Part shown: positions 1 to 12,126 of the stretch, one piece after another | How positions within the stretch are numbered: the stretch's first letter is position 1 | Layout of the letters: the number at the start of each line of letters is the position of its first letter | NCBI RefSeq assembly: GCF_000341285.1 | Contig: NW_005178432.1 | Coordinates: 62,001-126,000 of the forward strand | Direction: 5' to 3' | Length of the DNA: 64,000 nt | Source of the DNA: Galdieria sulphuraria | Taxonomy: Eukaryota; Rhodophyta; Bangiophyceae; Galdieriales; Galdieriaceae | Notes under the pieces: model-generated | Databases searched by the model: none | The model's input: the letters and a program-made list of their open reading frames with translations, nothing else | What the model was told of the DNA's origin: nothing | Position numbers and translations under genes: made by a program

Positions 1-903
1 TTGTATCGACCCTTTTCATGCAAAGAAATTCTACCGAGCTCCAAAAAAATGCACTATATTTGTTACAAGTGCTACAAAAAGTACACGAAAGTTTAAGTCA
101 TTTTGTGGAATCCCTTACCTTTCAGCAGCAACAAGCGTTTGTTTCTGTTATACTTGACCTGGACGCCGCTCAGTTCGGTCTAAGCAGAGTGGAAAGCAGG
201 CTGGAACTTGCCAAGAGGTAAACCACTTTGCGTACGTTCTATTAATTATTCACTGGAGAAGGAACGTCTTCGTGGAAACGTCACGAGACCAAGAAGTAAC
301 GGAAGTTGGTTGGGACTTGTTGGGTGTACAAAGAAATCTGTATGATGGCTTTCAGAAGATCGTCACGTATTTGCTGGATAGAAATCGTGTCACACAACCT
401 GAAGTGTCTTCAACAGGAAAGGTTGTATCAGGAGGAACTGAGGACCAGATTACGACAACAAATTTCAGCAAGGTAGGTTTTTCTTGTGTCAGGCGTTCTC
501 GTTGTGACAAGAGTTGTTCCAGTCCTTTCGAGATTCCCAAGAGTTAGAAACGCAAGACTCGAACTCGCTTGGTAGAAGCGTAGGAAAAAATATGGATTTT
601 CATTTACAAACCTCTTGTGGAAGAAGTTATATGATAGCTCTGTACAATTTTGAGGGACAAGAAGCTGATGAGCTATCCTTCCGAAAGGGTGATCATATTC
701 AAGTAGTGGCATATGACACAAGTGGTTGGTGGTTGGGACAACTCCATGGGAAATATGGTCTGTTTCCAGCAAATTATACTCGAAAAATGCACAACCGTCA
801 TTCTGGTGCTCTTTCTTTGGAAGAATCATTTTCTGAATGTTCCAGAGGTAAGCAACTTGGTGACAATAATCGCCGTTCTCAACATCTTCGCCATGGTGAA
901 TGA
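1..903 (+). CDS. SH3-domain protein, 5' end outside or at the window edge
   Basis: Three exons join in frame. The first is open from base 3 to 217, then 259-472 and 523-903, with introns 218-258 (41 nt) and 473-522 (50 nt). The C-terminal part is a clear SH3 domain: ALYNFEGQEADELSF, then the RT-loop acidic residues, the double-Trp GWWLGQL, and FPANYT near the end. The upstream 150 residues are helical and Gln/Leu-rich, as in BAR or F-BAR proteins that carry a C-terminal SH3, but I see no decisive BAR signature. SH3 domains bind proline-rich partners, so a role in membrane-cytoskeleton or endocytic scaffolding is an inference. A short tail of about 40 polar residues follows the SH3. The frame is open to the left edge, so the true start may lie outside the window. 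Confidence 0.7.
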
Positions 904-1007
904 GTAATTAGATACTCATTTGTAGATACAAAAAAAACAACGTTTACTGGTTGTTTGTCTTTCAGTAAATCTTTTCAATGCGTACGAGACATGTATCATG
1001 TTCCACT

Positions 1008-1764
<757 letters not shown>

Positions 1765-2407
1765 CAACCAACACAGGTTTGGAATCGTTTATGGCACAGT
1801 CTCATCAAATTTTGAATAAAAATGGCGCAAAATGTGTCATTTGAGAAAAAAAATGCAAAAGCAAAAGGATATTACAACGTGACAAAGAGACTTTCTCATT
1901 TGTATTTGAATTTTTTCGGTAAAATATGGAGACAAAAAGCAAATTGTTATTAGATTCCATTTTTTGTTTTATTGCAAGAGGAAAGTTATGTCAAATATTT
2001 AGATAGAAGGATGCTGAACGTGCTCCCTTCCTCTCTCTCTATGTGGACATGCTTTTCTGGGTCATGTAACAAAAGAATCTTGAACATAAAATCTCTTTCA
2101 ATCTATGCTTAGTTGCAAAGAGACCCATTCCTTTACATTGTGACCGACCATGTGGTGGGTGGAGAGTAGATGAGGGAAATTTTGGGTGGGGGCTATTGCC
2201 AAATTTCTTCATGGAAACGCACATTCGCTAAGGGAAAAGAAGAAACTCTCATCGATCATTTCAAATTGAAAATGGAACCACATGGTATGATTGTTGTCGA
2301 AGCCATTTGGTCCGTGTGCAGTTTGACAGACGAAGCTTCCATGGACTCTTCAAATACGGAAGTTGTCTCTTCACTCTTTTCCCACAGTTGTTGATTTGTT
2401 TCATATC
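1765..2407. other. Intergenic region between calmodulin and the ferritin-like gene
   Basis: About 640 bp between two divergent start codons. It is AT-rich on the calmodulin side. A 74-codon open frame at 2170-2394 overlaps the presumed promoter of the next gene and has no family signature, so I do not call it. No RNA gene or repeat is seen. Confidence 0.5.
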
Positions 2408-3085
2408 ATGAGCAAAGGCGGTATACTTGCTTTTATTTTTCTATGTCATATTACTATGCTGATATCCGCACAAAGCAATTGTGTTACTCCAGTGAAGGAT
2501 ATCATAGATATTGCAAGAACGGCGGAACAACTAGCGGTTACTTTCTACAGTAATGGATATAAGAATGCTGCCCAACTTGGCCTAGTGGGTGCCAATCTTG
2601 CTTATATTGCTGCAGCATTGGAAGAAGAACAACTCCATGAGTCTTATTGGGCAAGTTTAGGTGGAGTGTCGATGGCAAGTACATTTAGCTTTCCCAATGG
2701 CTCAAAGACATTCCATGACTTGACCACTTTCATTGAAACTCAACAGCAAATCGAAGGATATTTCGACTCGGCATACTTGGCTGCTGTGAAGGAATTATCC
2801 ATTCAAAATCAATCGGATGCTGCTCAAGTAGCAGCTCAAGTAGCCATAGTAGAAGGAGAACACAGAGTTTTAGGCAGAGTCATTGGAAACCTCATTCCGG
2901 CAGACGATAGAGCATTCTCTCCAGTCTTAGTCAGCTCGGTGTCTAATGCTGTGACGGTCATTAAGAATGCGGGATATCTCAGTCCTACAATCGGCAATTC
3001 TTATTCTTATACTAAGAGTAACGTGTCAGAATCGGGTGTGAAATATGTCTCACCGACTGCCCTACCTTGTCCTACTTCTCTTTGA
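2408..3085 (+). CDS. Secreted ferritin-like (Ferritin_2 type) protein
   Basis: This intronless gene encodes 225 residues. The start at 2408 gives a clear signal peptide: basic MSKGG, then a hydrophobic run ending near SAQS. The mature part is helical. It contains EEEQLHESYW and VEGEHRV, the Glu/His pattern of the ferritin-like four-helix fold of the fungal and plant desiccation-related or Rds1-like family. Potential N-glycosylation sites (NGS, NQS, NVS) fit passage through the ER. The family has often lost its di-iron site and its biochemical role is poorly known. A cell-surface or stress role is inference only. The open frame extends 15 codons upstream, but the ATG at 2408 is the one that makes a signal peptide. 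Most neighbours have introns, and this gene has none. Confidence 0.75.
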   Translation: MSKGGILAFIFLCHITMLISAQSNCVTPVKDIIDIARTAEQLAVTFYSNGYKNAAQLGLVGANLAYIAAALEEEQLHESYWASLGGVSMASTFSFPNGSKTFHDLTTFIETQQQIEGYFDSAYLAAVKELSIQNQSDAAQVAAQVAIVEGEHRVLGRVIGNLIPADDRAFSPVLVSSVSNAVTVIKNAGYLSPTIGNSYSYTKSNVSESGVKYVSPTALPCPTSL

Positions 3086-3208
3086 AGAATATGATTTCGA
3101 ATTATTGGCTTTGAAACCAGAATAAAATGTTGTGTATGATTCCATTTTGTGAATTTGTTAAAAAGCATTTTTTGGCGGGATTCTTCCATTATACAAGGCA
3201 GGTTGAGT

Positions 3209-4404
3209 ATGCCTTCTTCTCATGTTGAACCCTCTTTGGAACCTGACCCTCTAAACCATGATCACTTAGCAAAGTGGTTAGTCAATGGCAATACTTGTTT
3301 TTTGTCGTACTGACTTGTTGTTGCTGAAAGGCGCGGCTATTATGCTCCTAATCGTCCCAGTCATCACAAGCGTATATTAGTCACTGGTGGAGCAGGTTTC
3401 ATTGGTTCACACTTGGTCGATCGCCTTATGGAAGAAGGCAATGAAGTTATTGTGGTAGACAGTCTTTTCACTGGAAAGAAAAGCAACATTTTGAGGTGGC
3501 TTAATAATCCCAAGTTTGAGTTTGTTCGTCACGATGTCACCTTACCTTATCAAGCAGAAGTAGACCAAATATATCATCTTGCCTGTCCTGCGTCTCCAGT
3601 CCATTACAAGTACAACGCTATTAAAACCGTAAAGACTAATGTATTGGGAACTATGAATATGTTGGGTTTAGCGAAACGCGTTGGAGCTCATTTTTTATTG
3701 GCTTCTACTTCTGAAGTCTATGGAGATCCTCAGGTTCATCCACAGTCAGAAGAGTACTGGGGTAATGTGAATCCCTGTGGTTTGAGAAGTTGTTATGATG
3801 AAGGGAAACGTGTAGCAGAAACGTTGACGATGGTAATTGAAATATTTCTTTTGTTTTGTCAAGTCTCTTATTTGTATGAATAGGATTATTCACGACAACA
3901 TGGTGTGGAAGTCCGTATTGTGCGAATATTCAATACTTACGGACCTCGAATGGTTGAAAACGATGGACGAGTTGTGTCCAACTTTGTGACACAGGCACTC
4001 GAAGGAAAGCCTTTGACATTGTATGGAGATGGTAAACAGACTCGTTCATTTTGTTATGTTTCGGATTTAGTGGATGGAATGATTCGTATGATGAATTCCG
4101 AACATGCTGGTCCGCTGAATTTAGGTAATCCGGAAGAGTTTACCGTAGAGTCTTTAGCACACATAGTCCGTGAAATGGTAAATCCTAACCTTGAGATAGT
4201 ACATATGGCAGCTACACCTGATGATCCAACTAGAAGACAACCAGATATTACCAAGGTAAGAATGATAGGAAAGGATATAATTTTAAGCCATTGGTTGATT
4301 TGCTATGATAGGCCAAAAACTTATTGAATTGGCAACCAAAGGTTCGATTACGTGATGGATTGAGTTTGATGATTGAAGAATTTCGAGAACGTTGCAACTT
4401 GTAA
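3209..4404 (+). CDS. UXS: UDP-glucuronate decarboxylase / UDP-xylose synthase (343 aa)
   Basis: Four exons (3209-3273, 3331-3832, 3884-4255, 4312-4404) with introns of 57, 51 and 56 nt close in frame. It is a short-chain dehydrogenase-like NAD enzyme. The Rossmann glycine motif [16 protein letters not shown] lies near residue 45. A TSEVYGDP segment follows, then the catalytic Tyr-Lys pair in [12 protein letters not shown] near residue 175. The C-terminal [15 protein letters not shown] is typical of UXS. The reaction converts UDP-glucuronate to UDP-xylose plus CO2, feeding cell-wall and glycoprotein glycosylation. There is no N-terminal membrane helix, so this is the cytosolic form rather than the Golgi type II form. 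Its stop lies only 42 bp before the ATG of the next gene on the same strand. Confidence 0.95.
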
Positions 4405-4446
4405 TAAAATTCAAGTCACATACCAATGATCAATCATTTGTAGTTG

Positions 4447-4882
4447 ATGGATCATTGGGATGCGCGACACTTGTCACAAATGGACCATACTTGGCTACAA
4501 GGAAAACAGTTTACCAAACCAGACTGTTTAAAGACCAAACATCCAGTAGAACAAGTTCAAGAAAAGGTAAGAAAAGTGAGTGGTTTTCCATATGTGCTAT
4601 TCAGTAGGGTGTTAGAGTTTTGAAGAAGAACTGTATACACGCCACAAGTTAGTAGCTTTGGCGTTGGGGAGTCAAGTACCGTTGAGAATAGATATTGAAC
4701 GCCGTATTTTGAAACAGTTTCATAAACTACCGGGTTTTCAAACGACTCAACCTGGACTAGACACGATACTTGGAAGAGACGAGGAAATAACTTTTGAAGA
4801 CGTTTTGTCTCCACCAGAGGAAAGAGACGACATTGTCGAGACAGATTCCCTTGCCGTGTTTGAGAGAAAGCTAAAGTTGTAA
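4447..4882 (+). CDS. UMP1: Proteasome maturation factor UMP1/POMP (128 aa)
   Basis: Two exons, 4447-4566 and 4616-4882, with a 49-nt intron. The acceptor at 4615 is preferred over an earlier TAG because it alone continues the frame (SFEEELYTRHKL). Family landmarks are present in order: HPVEQVQEK (the HPLE motif), SQVPLRIDIER (the APLKLQME motif), FHKLPGF (the QRLPF motif), GRDEEITFEDVL (the GNDETIGFEDIL motif) and the C-terminal FERKLKL. UMP1/POMP is the short-lived chaperone that joins 20S half-proteasomes and is degraded by the finished particle. The length of 128 compares with about 141 in human. The gene is convergent with SEC3, stops 61 bp apart. Confidence 0.9.
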
Positions 4883-4943
4883 CCTCTCTGAATATGTCAA
4901 TTTTGAAAGGATTTTGAAGGAAAACATTAATTTCAAGACAACT

Positions 4944-7900
4944 TTACAGAGTGCTCATTTCTGAACTCAGTTGACGGCGCCACTGCAGCAGTTCTTGAGC
5001 CGCTTTCTGGTTTCCATTCGTTCCCAAAATGTTCGCTAGTTCTTTAAGAAAGTTCTTTCAACAAGTTAAATTCTTCACGAGGAAGAAGTATTTGTTACTT
5101 ACTGCAACAGTGCTCTTCAATTCGGACCATATATCATCCCGTAAAGATATATCCACAATTTCTCTACACATTGTTCGATACAGACGAGTAGCAACTTTTC
5201 CCACAGGCTCATCCAGTAAGCTACAGTTGTTAATACTTCCCTTGACTGCGGCATCTGAGAGCTTTTCGAGATGTCTGTAAACCAACTGACTCGCATATTT
5301 GGCTTTCATTTCTTCTGTTCGGTTAACAAAATCACGAGCTTGTTCTAAGATTAACTCATCATTCATCAACTGGACACTATTATTCGGAAACCAACTAAAC
5401 ACAGGACAAAAGCGCCTATTCAATCACTTACCGTTTCGCAATACGTTGTAAAAGAACAAGAGTAACTGAATCAATTATTTGCTTTGCTCCACTTCCCGTA
5501 AGAGACAAAATACTGAGGAATATTTGAGACGAATAACTTTGCACTATTACTCGAGATTCTCGCCGAGCATTTTCAGCAGCTGATTGCAACAAACGAGAAG
5601 AAAAGGAAAAAGAAAATGCATCAATTAAACGGCAACAGGCTTGAATGCAATTTATCAAACTTTCCAAACTACTTAAACAATCATCAAGTTCCTTTGACTC
5701 CAAATAATCTTTCTTGGTGATATCCTTCAAGCATTCTTTCCTAAAGCGATCTGCTTCTGTTCCGAAACTCTTTTTACAAAGTTGACTCAGATTGTCCATG
5801 AGTCGGCGTAAGAAGCCCATGTTATCTACACGTGGTATTGCAGTTGTAGAATTGGTTTCGCTGTTTGCGGTTGGCGAGTCTGATTCTTCATCTACAGAAA
5901 AAAGGTTCAACGGTCTCTCTAGGTCTTCAATTTCAGTATCTGTTACAAGACTTCCTTGTATTCCACTTGTTTGTTGATCGGCAGTTTCTTCTTTAACATT
6001 TGCATTCACTTCAAGGGAGCGTTGCAGCGATGCAAAATCGGAATAGGAACTCATAACTGCTGATAAAAAATACAACTCTGCAAAAGCAGCCAAATAGAAT
6101 GTCCACTCAAAACCTTTCAAGTCAATATCGCTGCCATTTCTTACATTGTAATATATACAGTAATCGATAAACTCCACTACAGCTTCCGACAAATGATTGC
6201 ATTCCTGTTCGACAATATTCGAAGCAACTTCATTTGTATCGTGATCAAGATGAACACAAGAATCATAAAAAAGAGAATAAATACAGTGAAATTCACTACA
6301 TAAGGAGTTTCCTACAGCCAAAATGCCAGTTCGAAGCTGCCGTTGCATATAGGCAACAGAGTTGTCCTTTTGATCAACAGCATTGACAGTAGATCGAAAT
6401 GTTTCCGGTGCCTCACGAGCTACAACAGAGGACTCTTTGGCAACTTGAACAAACTTTTCAATAAATCTTTTCCATTCCGACTCATCCAATGTTGCCATAC
6501 AATATAAACCTGCTGAAAATGATCGGAAAACATCAGAACTCAATCCACCACCAAGAATCACTCGACGACTCAGCGCTCCTCTGTTCAAAACATTTCTAGT
6601 CTTTACAACCAAACTATCTTGCAAATTTTTACATAAGAAACGTCGAATTTCTTCAAGTTTCTTTTTCCCTTCAAAGACAGCACGTAAGTCAGACAGCGAG
6701 TTTATTACGTTCTGCTCATGAAGCTTTTCTGAAAGAACCCGAACTGCCGGAGTTAATTGTTCGATAATAAATCTGTCGTCTGATAATGAGGGTGACTTGA
6801 GAATATTTTCTTCATCCTTAGAAACAAATACCATGTCAATTAACTCCTCGATCTGAGACTTGAGATTGGTTAAATTCGTGTTCAAAGTGTCCATTTCAAC
6901 AAGAAAATGATGCAATTCCAAAGCTTCAGAAAAAATAGGCTGAAGACGATCATCTGTTGTATTGAACCAGTCTTCCAACTCTTTCACATGTGCCAAAAGG
7001 AGATCGAGGGATTGAGATATGCCGACTTTGTTTGAGCTTGCAGTTATTAAACTGGATATTGTAGCATCCTCCAAAACCCTGGCTTCGTCTTGTATCTTCT
7101 CCGCTAACATAGAAGGATCAAAGTTGGCAAGGTTCACATTGTCCAGAAGCTGTAAGATATCAGCAATTTCTTCCTCCGACAAGTTGAAGTTACTGTTTCC
7201 AGCAACTGGTGAGACAACACCCCTCGTTTCTTCTACAACTGAAGAAGTTGCCTTTTCGGTGCTTCCTTTTTCAGACTTTTTCTTATCTGCAGTAGCGGGT
7301 GACGATGTCCAGACGGATGAGTCGGTACTCTCTATGGTCTGTTGCGAATCATGAGGAGAGTTCACCTCCGCAGAGCTAACTCCGGTAGTTTTGTGTTGCA
7401 AATCGGATTCTGAAACTGACCTTTGAGAGCCAGTTAACGGGGTATTTGGTTGTGTTGTATTATTAGTTTCTCGAGACGCTTCTTCTAATTTCTGACTCAA
7501 AGAGTTTATCATATCGTCCTTGCATCAAGAAAACTATACCAACCGTAAGAGCAAGGTTTTCTAGTTTTGGTGGTCTTCCTTTGAGTGCCGAATAACTTTC
7601 TATAACTGTCCAAAGAAATTTTGCCCTATCTGTGGTATACCTGAATAGCATATTATTGACTACGAGTTCTTGAGCAAATGTAAATGAACTTACTTGGATT
7701 CAAAAGCAAATAGCTTTTCACCAAAGATCATAGTGAAACGTAGGTTACTATTACTTCCCGTTTCCATGCCGTCAATCTTTTGCAGTTCGTCCAACTTCCA
7801 AGAACGAATCACCGTCAAAGACTTGAGGCACGGGTCGGATAGTTTGACAATTCTTCTTCGTTTTGATTTTACTCGTTCACACACAGCCAAACAACGAAGC

Positions 7901-8073
7901 TTGTCTTTTCCTGCCTTCTTTGCACGTGAAAGAACCCCGTTGCTAGTACTTGTTGGACCGTTGGGTAACATCTCCAGCTTGTACACGGATACAGCAGCAA
8001 TACATTTTTCATCGTTTGGAAGAGCCGTTTGTGCAGCTACAATAAGTGCTGGTAGCTTTGGAACGGAAGGCAT
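4944..8073 (-). CDS. SEC3: Exocyst complex subunit SEC3-like (about 978 aa)
   Basis: Five exons (7694-8073, 7540-7640, 5432-7484, 5103-5394, 4944-5054) give one open frame of 978 codons. The N-terminal 130 residues match the SEC3 PIP2-binding domain. They hold a conserved-style RCLAVCERVKSKRRR strand followed by a RSWKLDELQKIDG strand, as in EXOC1. The long exon is helical and acidic, with coiled coil, as expected for the SEC3 C-terminal rod. The exocyst tethers Golgi vesicles at the plasma membrane. The second intron is uncertain: a frame change near 7500 is solved either by a 55-nt intron (7485-7539, donor GTATAG) or by a 25-nt GT-AG interval, both of which keep the frame. The intron at 5395-5431 is only 37 nt. 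Identification rests on the N-terminal domain and overall architecture. Confidence 0.75.
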
Positions 8074-8689
8074 ATTCACAGAAACTTTTGGCGCTCAGTG
8101 TCGCCAACTCTGAGAAAAATGCGCATTAGGAGTGTCGATCACAATCCCAATGACTTGTTGGAGTCAAGTGGCTAAAGGAACATGATTAAGTGTTTCATGT
8201 CCATCCATTCAACGATAAACTATCTCAACATTAACTACTATTACAAATTGAGTTCTCTCTTCATAGCTGAGGTCCAGCCGTGATTATCATCAAAATGTTT
8301 GTACAAGGGATGGAATTTGTTGACTACAAGCACGAATGAGGCATAAAAACTCTCTAATGTGCATTTCTTATACCAAATCAACAACTCTATTATTTGTTGT
8401 CCCCATCAATCTTGAGTTTCTTATTGCGTTGACTACAAAGATAGCTTCATAATACGAGTCGCTAGTTCAAGTTAGTTGAAGACTAGGTTGGTTCAAATAC
8501 AACGATAGGTAACCAACTAAAAAAAACTAACCTCCGTTTGTGAAGAAACAAATAACCACATTTTTTGGAGTAAATCCTATCGGACCTCTTTTCAAGTGTT
8601 ATACATCAATTTGATATTTCATTGATTCGCCGTCGCTGTGTTTGGTGGAAAGAAACACAAGATCTTTCTTCCATCTTTACTAAGTCGCC
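8074..8689. other. Intergenic region between SEC3 and RPL18
   Basis: About 615 bp between divergent start codons, AT-rich. I see no open frame of note, no tRNA and no repeat. It presumably carries both promoters. Confidence 0.5.
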
Positions 8690-9314
8690 ATGGTAATACC
8701 ACAACTAGTATTTTTCCAGTAGTATCCAACTAAATTTTTTTCAGGGTATTGATCTTGAGAAGGGTGGTCGCATCAAGAAGCGCAATAGAACCGCACCCAA
8801 GTCGGAGAATCCATACTTGCTTTTATTGGTAAAACTCTATAGGTTCCTCGCTCGCAGAACCAATTCCAATTTTAACAAAACAGTGTTGAAGAGACTTTTC
8901 ATGTCACGTAATAATCAACCACCGCTTTGTTTAGGAAGATTGGTGAAACTGTCTCGCAAGAACTCTGACAAAATCATTGTTATTGTTGGTAAAGTCTTAG
9001 ATGATGAAAGGCTTTATGAAGTTCCTAAGATGACGGTCTGTTGTTTGAAGATTTCAGACAGTGCAAGAGCACGCATTCAGAAGGCAGGAGGCGAAGTTTT
9101 GACTTTTGATCAACTTGCACTTCGTTCACCCAAAGGTTCCAATTGCTTCCTTTTAAGAGGTCCAAAACATGCTCGCGAAGTTTACAAACACTTTGAAGGT
9201 GTTGCTGTCGAAGGTCACGTGAAGCCTTATGTACGAAACAAGGAAAGGAAATTGGAAAGAGCACGTGGACGACGACCAAGTCGCGGTTTTAAGAGAAAGC
9301 CTAAGAAGGTATAG
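8690..9314 (+). CDS. RPL18: 60S ribosomal protein L18 (eL18, 190 aa)
   Basis: The first coding exon is only the ATG (8690-8692). A 52-nt intron (8693-8744, GTAATA donor, polypyrimidine then TCAG) follows, and the rest is one exon, 8745-9314. The protein matches eL18 along its length: [50 protein letters not shown] and the basic tail [15 protein letters not shown]. eL18 is a structural protein of the large cytosolic subunit. The start is chosen because splicing the ATG onto [12 protein letters not shown] gives the family N-terminus (MGID). An intron placed directly behind the initiation codon is unusual enough to note. Confidence 0.95.
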
Positions 9315-9450
9315 TTGGAGAATTTGTTTTTTATAAACACAAGGCAAATGTTGGAAGCCTAAACTCGTTGTTTTGTTCTTTTATTCTGACTGGTGATAAG
9401 CATTTGGTGTATGAACACTCAGGATATGCAGTCTTTCATACACATTCATT

Positions 9451-9499
<49 letters not shown>
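9451..9499. repeat. Compound (CA)n(TA)n microsatellite
   Basis: About thirteen CA units (9451-9475) run straight into about twelve TA units (9476-9499). It sits between the convergent 3' ends of RPL18 and MPP10, ending four bases from the MPP10 stop. Confidence 0.95.
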
Positions 9500-9503
9500 C
9501 TTC

Positions 9504-11256
9504 CTACAATTTCAAAGATGACGACTGAAGCTTGTGTCCAACCATTTTTTGTTCCTTCTTCTTGTTTTGTATTTTCTCGCCTATCTTGTTGTTGCCAGTC
9601 TTATTGTAAATCTGAATCCGGTTTGTTGCGTGCTTCAGTGTTTCCAACGTCTTCATTGCATCTTTTCTTTGTTGTTTCATCGATGCTCCGTGGTCTTGAT
9701 AAGCAACTTTGGCTTCCCATTGTTTACGTAACTTGGCTCGTCTCCCAGCACGCTTTCTCTTTCTTCTCCATCTCTTGCGGTCTTGTGAAGTCATTTGCTT
9801 TGCATTTTCACTATCTTGATTAGATGAAGGTTTGTATATCTGTTCTGGTGCCAACAATTCCCCATCACCCAAAACCTCTGGAACTGCTTCTTCAGCTACA
9901 ATGGAAGGAAGATTAGAAGGAATAACTTTAAGTTCAGGAGGAGCAGGACGAGGAGTATAATGAAAGTTGCTCAAAGCATCCAACTTAGTTGTAAGTTCCT
10001 GAAATAATTGATCAATTTCGTCATGTCTCTTATCCTGTTTTTTGACTTGGCTTCCTTGCGTATGTAAGAGATATTCTTCTTCATATACTTCGCTCAATCC
10101 TCTTCTGTCCTTCTCTTGTGATAATTCTAAAACTGTAGGTTTTGAGGTTTCAGGAGGCTTTATACGAATAACATCATCGTAAGCTGACTCAGCAATTCTG
10201 TGTTTAATCCTCTCTTCTAAAGTATTCATAGCATCATCTTCACCATCATTTGAGTCAGTCTTTGTACGTCTCATTGCGCTATCGAAATCTATTTCGATAT
10301 CCAACGCACTATTTACTGGACGTTGTGAGGCTCTAACTTCTCCCAACATGGACCAATGTTTGTTTCCTATTTGTTTCTCTTCCAACTGCTTAATTCTCTC
10401 TTCTAGTGGGTCGACTGAATTGCTGTTCTTGTTCTTATTGCTTGTATCTAAAGCAGTGGAATGATCAAAAAACTTTTCATAATGATATTCCTGTTCCTCA
10501 GTTTCTCCTCCCGTTTCATTATACAACTCTTCTTGCCACAAGTCTTCTTCCTCATCATTCATATTATCTTCCTCATCATAGGGTTCATCTCTATCTGCTG
10601 CTTTAGCCATTGCATCGTAACTAAAAAATTCTATACATACAAGTCAAATAAGAACACAACTTGCTATTAGTAGTCTTACTATCTTCTTCATCGTTGTCGA
10701 CCTCTTGTTTGGATAACTGAGCGTCGTTCAACTCTTTGACTTTTTCGATATCTTGCGTCCCTTCATCGGAAACAAGGTCGTCTTCCATGACGTCCATCTC
10801 ATCCAGTGTTTCTTCCTTTTGTCTTGTATTGCGTGTTTGCTCATCTTCTTTTATAGTTTCCTTTTTCTGCAATTCCAATTGTTGTAACTTTTTGACTACA
10901 AACCGTAACAATGGTCGGTTTCTCAACTGCAACTGTTCCCAAAGTTGTTCCACTTCGAATCCTTTATTTTCATAAATTGTTAACAGAACATAATATTTGC
11001 CAATTTCAGTTACCTTGGACATAGAGTTGAGAAAGGGGACCCAACAACTGGGAACGATAAGGTTTCTTAGATTGCCTCTCAAATAGGGTTTTCAACAACT
11101 CCTTCCAACTAGACAAACAATAAAAGAAAGAACTTTTTCTATGGAAACACAAGCATACCATTCTCTCGTTTCTGGTTTCCTTTCCACAATATCTACTGCA
11201 CTAGGCAAGTTGACAGATGCCCAAGGTTTTCTAGTCATTTGTCTTTGACTTTTCAT
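9504..11256 (-). CDS. MPP10: U3 snoRNP protein MPP10 (533 aa)
   Basis: Four exons (11159-11256, 11014-11108, 10680-10961, 9504-10630) with 49-52 nt introns close in frame. Family features appear in order: an N-terminal FEVEQLWEQLQLRNRPLL segment (human FDDEQIWQQLELQNEPIL), a long acidic stretch, EDKFFS, DPLEERIKQLEEKQIGNK, GEVRASQRPVNSALDIEIDF, IRIKPPETSKPTV, LSEVYEEEYL, KLDALSNFHYTPRPAPPE, LLAPEQIYKP, and a very basic tail ending HKLQSSSLKL. MPP10 acts with IMP3 and IMP4 in the SSU processome on 18S rRNA precursors in the nucleolus. At the last intron the acceptor at 10631 is required rather than one 10 nt further on, because only it yields the conserved DKFF. The protein is shorter than the human one (681 aa), mainly in the acidic region. 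Confidence 0.92.
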
Positions 11257-11543
11257 CCATCCATTATGATAAATGCTCCGACGCTTTTTCTATTTTGTAT
11301 TGGGCTCTGTACTTTATGTCTGTTTGTGTCCATTCTATGGATATGTATATATAAAAGGTATTCAATAGGTGCATTACAAAACATAGTCCAACTATATAAA
11401 TGAGCTATCTTTCATTTATATCTATCCCATCTTCACAACAGTCTCTGTTACTTTATTATTCCATTCAAAAGTATACTTGACTATTCTTCTTCACCCCCAT
11501 ATTGAAATGACACACACACTCTTTATGTATGTGTGTAAATATC

Positions 11544-11867
11544 TCAATCACTGGTATTTTCTTCCGCTGAAAAGACTTCTTTGATGAACGTATTATCGTC
11601 CATCACCCGCAACGTCTCTTGATCCACCTTCCTCTTACGTTCCTTTCTTTTGCGGTGAAGCTTAGCAAACTCCAAGTTACGTAACTTCTTCTCTTTTTTG
11701 AGGTCCCTTCTACTCCTCATAGAAATGACTTGGCGTTGAAAAGTATCGGTAACTGCTGGTGCAACTCTTGCACTGGAGGAGCAGGTGTACCTTTGGGAGC
11801 AAGTAAATGAAGAACGAAACTGTTTCTTGCTGCTCATCAAAGAACAAAAAGATACAAAAGCTGCCAT
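11544..11867 (-). CDS. Small basic protein, unknown (107 aa, possibly organelle-targeted)
   Basis: The ATG at 11867 opens a 107-residue protein. Its first 60 residues are rich in Ser, Arg, Thr and Ala with few acidic residues, as in mitochondrial or plastid transit peptides. A strongly basic helix follows (SRRDLKKEKKLRNLEF and HRKRKERKRK), then an acidic tail ending EENTSD. The frame is open for about 37 codons upstream of this ATG with coding-like composition (AQPIITEQEYDAH), so an extra 5' exon is possible. I could not find a start for it. I do not recognise the family. A small organelle ribosome or RNA-binding component would fit the composition, but that is a guess. Confidence 0.45.
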   Translation of the reverse strand: MAAFVSFCSLMSSKKQFRSSFTCSQRYTCSSSARVAPAVTDTFQRQVISMRSRRDLKKEKKLRNLEFAKLHRKRKERKRKVDQETLRVMDDNTFIKEVFSAEENTSD

Positions 11868-12126
11868 AAAGAGAGATCTACAACAACTCTCTTGAGCACA
11901 CCAATTCCTCCCAACAAAATAAGATTTCAAATGAGCATCATACTCTTGTTCTGTTATTATGGGCTGAGCTCTTACAACTTTGGTTCAAAAGAAAGTATCA
12001 TTTTCATAAAACTCATCTCCATATATTTGTTGAACATATGCAAAATGTCATTCATTCAATCACAAATGTCAATCACTCACAAACAACTTATCGTATTCTA
12101 TTTAGAATGTATATAATGATTCGTTT

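Noticed and set aside
428-829. Open frame of 133 codons on the minus strand opposite the SH3 gene
   Set aside because: It lies antisense to a well-supported SH3 exon and has no signature.
2170-2394. A 74-codon frame upstream of the ferritin-like gene
   Set aside because: It is in a different frame, overlaps the presumed leader and has no signature.
7694-8113. Open frame of 139 codons on the plus strand
   Set aside because: It mirrors the first SEC3 exon, whose minus-strand product matches the SEC3 N-terminal domain.
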